NCBI RefSeq assembly: GCF_023091745.1
Contig: NC_068910.1
Location: 136,045,170-136,109,169 of the forward strand
Length of the DNA stretch: 64,000 bases
Direction of reading: 5' to 3'
Source of the DNA: Budorcas taxicolor
Taxonomy: Eukaryota; Chordata; Mammalia; Artiodactyla; Bovidae
Positions 49,100 through 60,720 of this stretch are shown here, piece by piece. The notes beneath the pieces are model-generated. The model had not been told where the DNA came from. It was given only the letters and a program-made list of their open reading frames with translations, and ran no database searches. The stretch's first letter is position 1; the number at the start of each line of letters is the position of its first letter. Position numbers and translations under genes: made by a program.

Positions 49100-50870
49100 C
49101 TTCAACAGCACTAATCATTAGGGAAAGGCAACAAATCACAATGAGCAACATCCCACCTGCTACAAAGGCCATTAGACAAAACAAAATAGAAAAAGCAAGC
49201 ACTAATGAAAATATGGAGAAACTGGAACCCTCATATACTGATGGTGAGAATGTAAAATGGTGTGACTGCCATAGAAAACAATTAGGTGATTCCTCATGTA
49301 CCTAAATATAGTTATTACCATGTGCTCCAGTAATTCCATATCTATGTATATATCTAAAGCAATTAAAAGTAAGTATACAAGCAGATATGTGCATGACAAT
49401 GTTTATCATGTCATTACTCATAATACCCAAAAGGTGGAGACAAACCAAATGTCCATCAACAGATGAGTGGTAAACAAAATGTGGTATATACATACAGTGA
49501 AATATTATATAGCCATAAATAAGAATTTGGATGCATAAAACAACATGTATGAAACTTGTAAACATTATGCTAAGTGAAAGAAACCAGATACAAAATGTTA
49601 AGTATTGTAAGATTCCACTAAGTGAACAGTTTAGAATATACAAATTTACAAAGATGTAATATGATTAGAGGTTATCAGGGGCTAGAACAGGAAATGTGAG
49701 TTAATGCTTAATGATTACAGAGTCTGAGGTGATGAAAAGGGTTTGGAAAAAGACTGGTGTTGGTCATTAATGCCACTGAACCACAATTTGAAAAGGTTAC
49801 AATAGCACTTTTTATGTTATACATCTGTTCAGTTCAGTCACTCAGTAGTGTCTGACTCTTTGCAATCCCAAGGACTGCAAAACATGCCAGGCTCCCCTGT
49901 CCATCACCAACTCCTGGAGCTTGCTCAGGTTGATGTCCACCGAGTCGGTGATGCGATCCAACCATCTCATCCTCTGACATCCCCTTCTCCATCTGCCTTC
50001 AATATTTCCCGGCATCAGGGTCTTTTTTTAATGAGTCAGTTCTTTGCATCAGGTGGCCAAAGTATTGGAATTTCAGCATCAGTTCTTCCAATGAATATTC
50101 AGGACTGATTTCCTTTAGGATGGACTGGTTGGACTGCTTTGCAATCCAAGGGACTCTCAAGAGTCTTCTCCAACACCACAGTTCAAAAGCATCAATTCTT
50201 CGGCACTCAGGTCTCTTTATGGTCCAACTTTTACATCCATACATGACTACTGGAAAAACCATAGCTTTGACTAGATGGACCCTTTGTCGGCAAAGTAATG
50301 TCTCTGGTTTTTAATATGTTGTCTAGGTTTGTTGTAGCTTTTCTTCTAAGGAGCAAGTGTCTTTTAATTTCATGACTGAAGTCACCATCTGCAGTGATTC
50401 TGGAGCGCAAGAAAATAAATTCTGTCACTGTTTCCATTGTTTTCCCATCTATTTGCCATGAAGTGATGGGACCAGATGCCATGATCTTCATTTTTTGACT
50501 GTTGAGTGTTTTTTACCCTCAACAAGCCAACTTTTTTACCCTCCACTTTCACTTTCAAGAGGCACTTCAGTTCCTCTTTGCTTTCTGCCATAAGGTGGTG
50601 TCATCTGCATATCTTGAGGTTATTGATATTTCTCCTAGCAATCTTGATTCTAGCTGGTGCTTCATCCGCCCAGCATTTCACATGATGTACTTTGCATGTT
50701 AAGTTAAATAAGCAGAGTGACAATATATAGCCTTGACATACTCCTTTCCCACTTTGGAACCAGTCTGCTGTTTCATGTCTGGTCTGTTACTTCTTGACCT
50801 GCATAGAGATTTCTCAAAAGGCAGGTAAGGTGTTATATATATTTTACCATAATTTAAAAAATTTCTATTG
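49100..50870 (+). mobile_element. L1 3' region, split by BovB
   Basis: The 49100-49825 part carries phrases of ancient L1 3' UTR (catcccacctgctaca, caaatgtccatcaacagatg, aaatgtggtatatac). The continuation ttatatatattttaccataa at 50832 follows the antisense BovB insertion. Confidence 0.7.
49826..50830 (-). mobile_element. BovB LINE 3' fragment, about 1 kb, inside L1
   Basis: It begins at gttcagttcagtcactcag, the reverse complement of the BovB tail, and runs back through the C-terminus to about the RT motif B side (accagtctgctgtttcatg). It is inserted in an L1 3' region. The short gttatacat and gttatatat on the two sides may be a diverged target duplication. Confidence 0.88.
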
Positions 50871-52321
50871 TAATACATGAAAATCACAGAGCCATACATT
50901 TTAAATAGCTGAAGTGTATGGTATGTAAATCATATTGTAATAAAGGTGTTAAAAAATGAAATTTAGAGTCATTAACTATATGCTGGGAATTCTTTTATCT
51001 TCCTTTTATATTGGTAATGTGATATACTCTCTGAAAAAGTGTTTAGGGTCAAACTGTGTAAAGCTTCTAATATGAAGTAAAGATTTCAATACTTCATTAT
51101 CTGGGCAAAGTAATAGAACTATCAAAAGAGAGTGATAAAACACAGCATTTTAGAAAGACATATTCAATAATCAACCACCTGATTTTAAAAATATAGGGAA
51201 ACAGGTAGGCCTGTTGTGTAATACTAAAAGTTCAACACAATATTCTAGACAAGAGATATGTAGTGAAAAAAGATGGGAATAGCAGTGAAGATGCTAACAT
51301 ATTTTTAATTTGAGAAATATGCTGACTAAAGACTACATAAACCGTTAACTACTTCCACTTTACTTCTATAAATAAACACTATTAGATAATAGCAACAAGA
51401 AAACAGCCATGATAGATCAGTATACTAGCACAGCCTAAATGTTAATAGCCCTAAAAATTCATATCAGAAACATATAATCATAGATGCTATTCTTTCTGAC
51501 AACATACATTCTAAAACAATTACTGAGCACCTATTAAATTAAATCCTCAACACTGGTAACTCTTGAAGAAGAGGACAGGACAAACACTCCTATCTGACAT
51601 TTAAGAGATCACTGCTTAGAGTTGGTAGTCTAACTAATACAGAATAATTATAAAAGTTCAAAAAAAAAAGTCAATAATAATAAAATTTAAAAAACATAAA
51701 TGACATTAATTGGTACCATTTACCATTAAATTCTATAAAGCTAATATGAAATACTTCCATGAAAGTTATACAGCAAACTGTTCATATATAATACATTACT
51801 AAGTTGAATAATATGAAAAACACCTAAAATATTTTTTCACTTTTTGTTTCCTACTTATCTAAGTTTTTTGGGAATAAAAAGATAATCTGCAAACTTCAGT
51901 GAGTAATGTTAGTAATGTTAGATGAAAGTAGATTTTAGGTGTCAGAATATCAAATATATATACCAACAAACAAAATTCTAAATACGAATCAAATGATAGC
52001 CATCATATTTTATGGTATATATTAGAAATGTACTATATGAAAAGTTAGTTTTAAATATTCTTAAGTATACTTTTAACTTCGTTTCACCTAAACTAATTTT
52101 TAAGTATAATTTACCAATCCTTGAAAAAAGGAACATTAAAAAAAGTGGAGATTTGTAAAGTAAAATAGTTTTATACTTATGGCCCTTTAATGAACCTTTC
52201 AAATAAAAAATTAAGGTTTAAATTTATTATCTGTTAATAGAATTATTTAGTCCTGAAAACTGTGACTATCCTACTTGGTTGATTGGCTTTATGTAAGAAT
52301 GATGACTATTCAATTCCTTAC

Positions 52322-52442
52322 CTCGTAATTTCATCATCTCCAAGTACTGCTTTAGAAACAGGTGAATATCTGCCTGGTGATGCTGGTGTCTGGCCCAAGT
52401 AGGAAGGTGGGCTAACATGGTTATCGATAGGCTGAGAAGAAG
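52322..52442 (-). CDS. DLG1: DLG1 exon: PDZ2-PDZ3 linker
   Basis: This 121-base exon has a tttttaag acceptor and a gtaagg donor. It starts in phase 1, completing a Ser codon (T + CT), and ends in phase 2, where AG + G makes Arg with the next exon. It encodes [17 protein letters not shown], then [15 protein letters not shown] and LGDDEIT. The peptide is Ser/Pro-rich and without a domain fold, as expected for the flexible linker before PDZ3. It contains several Ser-Pro pairs that could be phosphorylation sites (inference). Compared with my memory of human DLG1, the PPSY and PGRY segments carry substitutions, consistent with a fast-evolving linker. The joined frame on both sides confirms the boundaries. 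Confidence 0.96.
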
Positions 52443-52852
52443 CTTAAAAATAAAGTAAAGAACACTTGAAAATGGAAACACACCATTCAGTACCATGTTT
52501 ATAGGTTATCAATGTCACAGTTAATTAATGTATAATTCATAGTTACTCATTTATATAATAGGTTTTCGTAGAGAAAATGTATTTACTAGGTAAAAAAAAA
52601 TTAGAGAAGCTCAACTTTCCAGGTAAAACTAGACATTTAGACATTCAGATCAGCAAAGCAAACTTATTCCATTTGGTTTCTCTGACAAAACAACTAAAAA
52701 GGAGTTTTACAGTAACTGATTTGCCAAATGTAAATCCAGAAAAGGTTATTCAAAAGATTGTCACAGGAAAGACTGAACTAAATCAATCTTAAGTATAATA
52801 ATTTAATTTTTCTAAGAAGTTATTTTGCAGATTAACATTTTTAGAGCATATT

Positions 52853-53055
52853 CAGGGGATCCCTGAACAACACGGGGGTTAGAAGCACTGACCCTCCAAG
52901 CAGTTGAAAATGCACATATGACTTTACAGCTGGGCCTCAATATTCATGGTTCTGCATCTACAGATTGAGCCAACCATAAGATCTGTAGTATGCACTGAAA
53001 AAAATCTATATATAAGTGGATCTGCATAGTACAAACCCACATTGTTGATCAACTG
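52853..53055 (+). mobile_element. MER2-like (Tigger2-related) DNA transposon
   Basis: The left terminus caggggatccctgaacaa and the right terminus ttgttgatcaactg are imperfect inverted repeats. Internal phrases such as gcagttgaaaatgc and ataagtggatctgc match the MER2 group of small Tigger derivatives as I recall it. About 200 bases long, non-autonomous. Confidence 0.65.
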
Positions 53056-53311
53056 CATACTCAGAATTTGATTGTGAGTAACAAAACCCAAAAGCTTAAA
53101 AATAAGTGCAAAAAGATTATGCTTGACAAAGTTTTAAAATATATTAAGGGACTTCTGGCTTTCCAGCATGACTCTCATGAAAAAAGAACATACTAAAATG
53201 CAAAAACACAGTTTGAAGAGACGGAGCAAGCCTAAGAACCAGACTCATATACAACAGTGATGCTGGAATGATCAGACCAGAATTTGAAACAAAAATGATT
53301 AATACACTGAT

Positions 53312-53839
53312 ATGGATAAAGCAAACAGTATGTATAAAGAAGACAGTATGCAAGAACAGACGAGCAATACAAGTGGAGAGATGGAAATTCTAAGAAAGAA
53401 ACAAAAAGAAATACTAAAGATCAAAAACACCATAACAGAAATGAATAATGTCTTTGATGAACTACTAGTAGTTTGGACATGGTTGAGGGAAAGAATCTCC
53501 GAGCTTGATATCTCAGTGGTAACCTCTAAAACTGAAAAGCAAAGAGGAAAAATGACTGGGGTTGGTGGGTGGAGGGCAGGGATCAGAACAAAATATCCAA
53601 GAAAAGTGACAAAACTACAAAACTACAAAAACTACAATATGTGTAATAGGAATACCAAAAGGATAAGGAGAGAAAGAATAAAAGCATTTGAAACAACAAT
53701 GATGATAATTTCCCCGATTAATGTCAGACACCAAACCACAGACAGACCTAGGAAACTCAAGAGAACACTAAGCAGGATAAATGCAAATGCATATCGTTTT
53801 CAAACTACAGAAGAAAAAAGGAGGGGCAAAAAGCCCTAA
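53312..53839 (+). pseudogene. L1 ORF1 remnant
   Basis: An open frame of 175 residues is rich in Lys, Glu, Asn and Ile. The segment NTITEMNNVFDELL and following RERISELD have the heptad pattern of the L1 ORF1 coiled coil. A normal L1 ORF1 protein is about 340 residues and has an RNA-recognition domain; this is shorter and its C-terminal part is not recognisable. Confidence 0.55.
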
Positions 53840-54661
53840 AAGCAGTCGCAGGGAATTAAAAGCCTTACCTTACTGGTAGAGGCGCAAGGTAAGAATTACG
53901 CTTGACTTCTCCTTAGTAAGTCATTCAAGTAAGACAATGGAGTGAAATATTTAGTGTTAAGAGAAAACACTTTCTTCAAGACAAAACACTTCATTAAACA
54001 AAAACTGAGGGAATATTTATTGCTAGTAGATTTGGCTTTTGAAATGTTAAAAGAAGTTCTTTAGAGAGAAGGGAAGTTCAGTTAGTCAGAAGTTCAGTTA
54101 TACAGAAAGAAAGAGCACTGAGGGAATAAGGTAAAATAAAAACTAGTTTTTCTTATTCTTGATTGATCTAACAAAACCCTGTTCCAATAACAGCAATGTT
54201 GTATTTGACTATTTATGCATCTATATAGTTGTGTATAAATGAAATGAATGTCAGCATGATACAAGGATACAAATGATACATGAAACAAAAGTGATACAAG
54301 GGATGGGAGTGAGGAATTAGTATTATTTTGTTATTATAAGAAACTCTCACTAACAGTGAAACTGTACAGTCTTACCTCGAAGTGGAATTAGATTAGCATA
54401 CATGAATACTGCAAACTCTAGGGCAACCATTAAAAAAAGTGAAAGAGAATAGAACTAATACACTAAGGAAGGAGAGAAAACAGAATCATATAAAATGCTT
54501 AATTAAAGCCATCCCCCCCACCCCCCAAAAATGGATGACAAATATAGGACCAAAAAACAGGGCAACAAATAGAAAAGAGTAAGTAGCAAGTATCACAGAC
54601 ATTAATCCAGCTCTATCAACAATCACTTTGAATATCAATGGCCTAAGTACACTAATTTTAA

Positions 54662-55278
54662 GTGGAAACAGTGTCACACTTTGTTTTTTTGGGCTCCAAA
54701 ATCACTGCAGATGGTGATTGCAACCATGAAATTAAAAGATACTTACTCCTTGGAAGGAAAGTTATGACCAACCTAGATAGCATATTAAAAAGCAGAGACA
54801 TTACTTTGCCAACAAAGCTCCATCTAGTCAAGGCTATGCTGTTTCTAGTGGTCATGTATGGATGTGAGAGTTGGACTGTGAAGAAAGCTGAGCACTGAAG
54901 AATTGATGCTTTTCAACTGTGGTGTTGGAGAAGACTCTTCAGAGTCCCTTGGACTGCAAAGAGATTCAACCAGTCCATTCTAAAGGAGATTAGTCCTGGG
55001 TATTCTTTGGAAGGACTGATGCTAAAGCTGAAACTCCAATACTTTAGCCACCTCATGTGAAGAGCTGACTCACTGGAAAAGACCCTGATGCTGGGAGAGA
55101 TTGAGGGCAGGAGGAGAAGGGGACGGCAGAGGATGAGATGGCTGGATGGCATCACCGACTCGATGGACATGATTTTGAGTAAACTCCGGGATTTGGTGAG
55201 GGACAGGGAGGCCTGGCGTGCTGCGATCGATGGGGTCGCAAAGAGTCAGACACTACTGAGCGACTGAACTGAACTGAA
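54662..55278 (+). mobile_element. BovB LINE 3' fragment inside L1
   Basis: It starts at gtggaaacagtgtcac and ends in the (aactg)n tail. The first frame is open for 78 residues (FLGSKITADGDC to KKAEH). It is flanked by L1 sequence on both sides. Confidence 0.9.
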
Positions 55279-55555
55279 TGTCAGAGTGGATCAAAAAACC
55301 AAGACCCAAGTATATACTGCCTACAGTAAAGCCACTTTAAATATAAAGGCCTATATATATTAAAAGTGAAAGGATGGAGAAAGATACATCATGCTAACAC
55401 TAATCAAAAGAAAGCAGGAGTAGCTATATTAATTTCCAACTGAGAAGACTTCAAAGTAAGGAAAATTATACAGGTTAAAGAAGGGCATTACTTAATGATA
55501 AGGTAGTCAGTTCTCCAAGAAGACATACAATCTTTAACATCTAACAATAGAGTGT

Positions 55556-55599
55556 CGAACTATGTGAGGCCGAACTATGTGAGGCCAAACTATGTGAGA
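55556..55599. repeat. 15-bp tandem repeat, three copies
   Basis: The unit cgaactatgtgaggc occurs at 55556-55570 and 55571-55585, then a third diverged copy starts caaactatgtgag at 55586. Confidence 0.9.
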
Positions 55600-56915
55600 A
55601 ATTGATTAATCCATACCTCTTTAACAGAAATGAACAAATACAGCAGGCAGAAAATCAGGAAGGACACGGTTGAACCCAATAATATCACTAATCAATTGGA
55701 TATGATGGACATCTATAGACCACTTCATCCAACAACAGCAGAAAACATATTTTTCTTAAGCTCCAATGTTAACATTCACCAAGACAGACCGTGTCCTGGG
55801 CTATAAAACAAATCTCAACAAATTAAAAAAAATAGAAATCATACAATGTTCATTCTTAGACCATAATGAAATTAAACTAGAAATCAATAACAAAATGATA
55901 GCTAAAACCCCCAAATATGGGGAGACTAAATAACACATTCCTAGATCCACTTGGGTCAAAGAAGCAATCTCCAGAGAAATTTTAAAAATGTTTCGAACTA
56001 AAAGAAAATGAAAACACAACTCATCGACATCTGGGATACAGGAAAAGCAGTGCTTAGAGAGAAATGTACAGTATTAAATGCATATATTAGAAAAAGAGAA
56101 AGATCTTTATCTAAAATGAATCATCTTGGCTTCTACCTTATAAAACTAGAAAAAAGAGTAAATGAAATTCAGAGTAAGCAGAAGTAAAAAAATAAAAAAT
56201 CTGAGCAGAAATCAATGAAATTAAAAAAAACAGAAATCAACAGAGCAAAAAATTAATAAAAACCAAAGCTGGTTCTTTGAAAAGATCAATAAAATCAATA
56301 AGCCTCTAGCCAGGCTGAGAAAAAAACAGAGAAGACAGAAATGAAAAAGCAGCTATCACTACAGGTTCCATGATATTAAAAGAATAGTAAGTACTATGAA
56401 GAACTCTATGCCCAAAGATTTGGTAACCTAGACAAAATGGACCAGTTCCTTAAGGAGACAATCTGCCAAAACTCACAAAGAAGAAACAGGCAATCTGAAC
56501 AAACCTATATCCATTAGAAAAACTGAATCAATAATTGATAATCTTCTGAAATGAAAGCACCAGGCCCAAATGGGTTCAGTGGTGAGTTCTATAAAATATT
56601 AAAGAAATGAATTATACCAATTGTCTAGAACCACTTCCAGGACACAGAAGCCAAGGGAATACTTCCTAACTTATTCCGTGATGCCAGCATTATTTAACAA
56701 AACCAGACAAAGAAATCTTAAGGAAAAAAACCCTATAGAACAACATCTCTCATGAACATAAGTGGAAAAATCTGCAACAAAATGTCAGCAAATCAAATCC
56801 AACAATATATAAAAAAATCATATACCACAAGCATCTGGGATTTATCCCAAGTATGCAAGGTTGGTTCAATATTCAGAAAAAAATACATATGATCCATCAC
56901 ATGTGTGTGCATACA

Positions 56916-57092
56916 TACTCAGTTGCTAAGTCATGTCCAACTCTTTGTGACCCCATGGTCTACAGGCCTTCAAGCTCCTCTGTCCATGGGATTTTCCATG
57001 CAAGAATACAGAAGTGGGTGGCCATTTCCCCTTCCAGGGGACCTTCCCAAACCAGTGATCAAACGTACATCTCCTTTGTCTCCTGCACTAAG
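56916..57092 (-). mobile_element. Bov-tA SINE inside L1
   Basis: This is a minus-strand Bov-tA without its complete tRNA head; ttgctaagtcatgtcc and catgcaagaatacag are visible. Confidence 0.82.
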
Positions 57093-57659
57093 GTACTGCT
57101 TATTAAATCAATGTGATACTGCTGTACAACTATCAGAATGGCTAAAAAAACAGAACAATGGTAAAACCAAATGCTTGTGAGGATGTGGAGTAACAGGAAC
57201 TCTCATACATTGTTGGTGGAAATGCAAAATGGTACAGCCACTTTGGAAGACAATTTAGCTGTTTATTATAAAACTAAACAGTCTTACCACACGATCCAGC
57301 AATTGCACTCCTTGGTTATTTACCCAAAGGAGTTAAAAATTCCTGCACATTACTATGCGAAAGGAGGCTTTTTGCTTTTCTTTCAAATATCTACTATGCC
57401 TTCTTTAATTCAACAGGTTTATGGAAAACTTTAGCCTGTGTGATTTTAAAATATTTTTGAATTTTTAACTCAAATTTGGCAAAATCAGCAGAGGGCTGAA
57501 TTATTTTTATTGTTTTTAAGGAGTTTGAGGTTTTTGGGTATAACTTTGGTATTTCAATTGGATATACATGATATAGTCAATGCCATTTTGTATGTTTCAG
57601 GTAAAGTAGGAAATGTTAATCAAATTATATAGAACATATTTTATGAAAATCAAAATGTG

Positions 57660-57740
57660 ATATATATATTTTTAAATTTTTATGAGTACAGTTGATTTAC
57701 AATGTTGTGTTAGTTTTAGGTATAAGAAGTTCAGATTTTA
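57660..57740 (-). repeat. Artiodactyl L1 3'-type fragment
   Basis: The phrase ttgatttacaatgttgtg, then ttagttttaggtat, matches a common antisense artiodactyl L1-related repeat, also seen at 63450. Confidence 0.5.
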
Positions 57741-59608
57741 AAAGGCTACATATTGTATGATTCCAACTACATGACATTCTAAAAAAGGCAAAACTATGGA
57801 GGTAGTAAAATGATCAGAGGATGCCAGAGGTTAGAGGAGCGGGAGGGATGAATAGGCAGAGTACAGGATTTTTAGGGCAATGAAACTGTGCTGTATGATA
57901 CTGATAGCTGGTACATGTCATTATACATTTATCCAACCCTACAGAATGTACAACAAGAGAGAACCCTAAAGTATACTATGGGCTTTGGGTAATGATGTGG
58001 CAATGTAGGGTCATCAGTTGGAACTAATGTACCACTCTGGTGGGAGATGTTGATAATAGGAAAAGCTATGGAGGTGGGACACTTTTGGATCCTTGCTTAA
58101 TTTTCCTGTGAACCTAAAACTGCTCTAGAATGTAAAGGGAAAAAAAGGACATGCCCTGACACCAAATCAGATTTGTCAATCCAATTCATAATTATCCTTT
58201 TTAATGTACCCCCCCAAAAATGGTAACCTAGTAAAGAAACAAAAAAATATAAGCAAAACTCCAGTAATAATTTCATTTCAATAATAATAAACATCAATAC
58301 AGTCCATCAGTTGTAATTCTAGTAAGAGCTAAGAACAGAAAATTATAAAGTTATTTCTGACCCAGGTAAGCAACACATTTCAGTTGTAACTTCCAAAACC
58401 ACAATGCACTTGAATTATGTGATTATTGAAAAATGTAGAAAGCAATATTTAACTTTCTTGAGGTATTAACTATGATAAAGGTACAAGGCATTTCAAAAAT
58501 CTAGCTGAAATATTTATTACTTAACCACCAATCTCTCCATGCACAAAGCACTGTTAATACCTATCAGGAAAACAAAAATATGCAAGGATCATTACTTCAA
58601 ATTACTATAGTGGCCAGAGAGGTAACTTTAAGAATGAAGCAGCCTGAGTGAAAGACAGCAGGTAATGACTATAAATACAGTATACTGAAAAGAATGTACG
58701 CTCTATCAAAAGGAGATAGTGTCTATGCATCTGTATGTTTCTGTAATCATACAAAAAGGAAAAAGACAGATCTACTGACAGTAAATGGTTTTGAAGTCTG
58801 CTGCGTCTTTGATTTTATGAGCTTGCAGTCTACATTAGCAGTTGTTTCCTGTCCAATTCATATGTAAGATGATGTTTTGCATTTGAGCCAAAGGACTTTC
58901 TATCAATGGCTCTTCTGAAGACCAAAGTCTTTCCTGGCATGATATGTAAGAATATCTGATTTTCAATGGAACTGGCATGATGGCCTAAAGCGACTGACAT
59001 TCACGTGAACCATTATTATCACTGGCCTTTTAAAGTCCAGAGTTTACTGATTTCTGACTCAAATTTCTTCGCTGCATTAACAAGTTTGGCTGAAACAAAC
59101 GAACAACAACAACAAAAAAACCCACTGGGCAAGAAACTCAGTCAACTGCCCAAGCCAGAAAATGTACCTTTTCCCTACCATATCCAGACTTTGCCTTTGG
59201 ATGGATCCTTTCTGAAGGAGTCATTCTCACATGTAAGCCATGTATTTCATATGGCAGGAACTAAAAATTAATGTTTCTATCAGAGAAATGACTGTCTAAA
59301 GAATAATCAGATAAAACAATGCCATTTCCTATACCGCAAATCCTAAGTAATTAAGATTCCTCAGAGAACTATAAAACAAGGGAGACTGAATATTGTCCTT
59401 AGATATCTTGGTTAATGACCCAAACTCTCCAAAGTTTAGGAGAGAAGCCAAGTGGAAGAACTTAAGGTAAAAGTAGGAAGAGATCAGTGAGGGGTCAGAA
59501 GTTTAACAACATCTTTCATCTGAAGAGAATATAAATTAAAAGTGAAAAGATACATAATGCAAAAGCATGAGAATTTTAATGTCAACAAAGAAACTATGTT
59601 CTTTATCA

Positions 59609-59815
59609 CAGAGGTCCCCAAACCCCAGGCCGCTTAACAGTGCCGTTTAGGAATTCACCTGCATACCAGGAGGTGAGTGGTGGGTGAACAAGCTTCAGAG
59701 GCCACTCTCCATTGTTCACATTAACTGCCTGAACCTTCCCTCCATCTGCCCCACCTATTGAAAAACTGTCTTCCATGAAACCGGTCCCTGGTGCCAAAAA
59801 GGTTGGGAACCACTG
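59609..59815. mobile_element. Small hAT-type DNA transposon with 8-bp target duplication
   Basis: The termini cagaggtccccaaacc and aaaggttgggaaccactg are imperfect inverted repeats beginning CAG. Flanking octamers ctttatca (59601-59608) and gtttatca (59816-59823) differ at one base, as expected for the 8-bp duplication made by hAT transposases. At about 207 bases it is non-autonomous. Confidence 0.8.
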
Positions 59816-59874
59816 GTTTATCAGATCCAATGAACTTTTTTTATTCAGTAATAAACTTCCTTTTATTCCTGAGT

Positions 59875-59946
59875 GGGCTTCCCTGATAGCTCAGTTGGTA
59901 ACGAATGCACCTGCAGTGCAGGAGACCCCAGTTTGATTCTTGGGTA
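59875..59946 (+). mobile_element. Bov-tA tRNA-like head fragment
   Basis: It shows gggcttccctgatagctcag, then box B-like ccagtttgattcttggg. It ends right after the tRNA-related part, so only the head remains. Confidence 0.82.
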
Positions 59947-60529
59947 CCATATTTTGGCTATTATCCATAGGTGCATTACAACTGTTAAGAGCATGACCCC
60001 ATCTTAGATTTATGGTCATAGCTAAATTATAATTCTGAGCTTTTCTCCAGTCATGTCTGCTTCTTAGGGAGCAAGACTAGATGAAGACAGCAAGCTGAAC
60101 TAAGGTTGGAATTCTGCCAGTGAAGATGAAGAAGGCAAGAAAGTAGAAGATATATGCAGTGAACTGAATATAATGACAAACCAAGGAGGCTAAGTTAAAA
60201 AAAGAAGACAAGAGATGCTGTGGCTTCTAGGATGGAGAAGAAGCTGCAGGCCCAGAGTGAGTTTCCCAGAGGCACGGGTAGGAGAACTGTATTGGGTACC
60301 ACACCATGAGCAGAAGTGGAGAAAGCGCTGAAGCTCTATTGTGTGGAGGAGGGGGAGACTGACAGCTGTTCTGCCAGGTGGTGACAGTGCTAAGGAGAAA
60401 AATCTAGCATGCTAAGAGGACAGGGAAGAAGGTTCGTAGCAGAAAGAGCGACAGCCATAGAGGTGGAACAGCAGAGGCCAGCGGGGCTGGAGCAGAGAGA
60501 CCAGGAAGAAAGAAGCAGGAAAGGAAGAT

Positions 60530-60720
60530 GTATTTTATCCTAAGTGTCAAGGCAGGATTCTGAGCAGAGAAGTCAGTCATCTGGCAAATTTCAAAGAGAT
60601 CACCCCACTGCTGTGTTGAGAACTGACTCGGACAAGCAGAGCAGTAAGCTTGAACAGAAGATCACTGTGAGGCTGCTATTCACAGACCAAAGAGGACTGC
60701 AGACTCAAAATCCATTAGCA
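60530..60720 (+). repeat. Ancient interspersed repeat, family unassigned
   Basis: The phrases tttatcctaagtgtcaagg and atcaccccactgctgtgttg resemble the same old mammalian repeat as near 31060. The exact family is not determined. Confidence 0.4.

Larger units (their letters stand above)
47441..52321 (-). other. DLG1: DLG1 intron between linker exon and PDZ3 exon
   Basis: This 4.9 kb intron contains a sense-oriented L1 3' end at about 49.1-50.9 kb, split by an antisense BovB at 49826-50830. The stretches 47.4-49.1 kb and 50.9-52.3 kb show nothing I can identify. Confidence 0.75.
53100..58140 (+). mobile_element. Ancient L1, sense to window, with later insertions
   Basis: An ORF1 remnant (53312-53839) is followed by ORF2 phrases at 54368-54661, 55279-56890 (for example aaccatattaggaaaaga-like and atgaaagcaccaggcccaa-type RT segments) and 3' UTR phrases at 57120-57420 and 57740-58140. 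A BovB (54662-55278) and a Bov-tA (56916-57092) interrupt it. Most of ORF2 beyond the early RT region is missing between 56890 and 57120. It may be a single decayed element or a chain of fragments. Confidence 0.65.

Noticed and set aside
53312..53839. A 175-codon open frame as a possible host gene
   Set aside because: Composition, coiled-coil segment and downstream ORF2 pieces identify it as L1 ORF1 remnant.
59875..59946. A tRNA gene
   Set aside because: It is the tRNA-Glu-derived head of a Bov-tA SINE; mismatches in stems and SINE context rule against a real tRNA gene.
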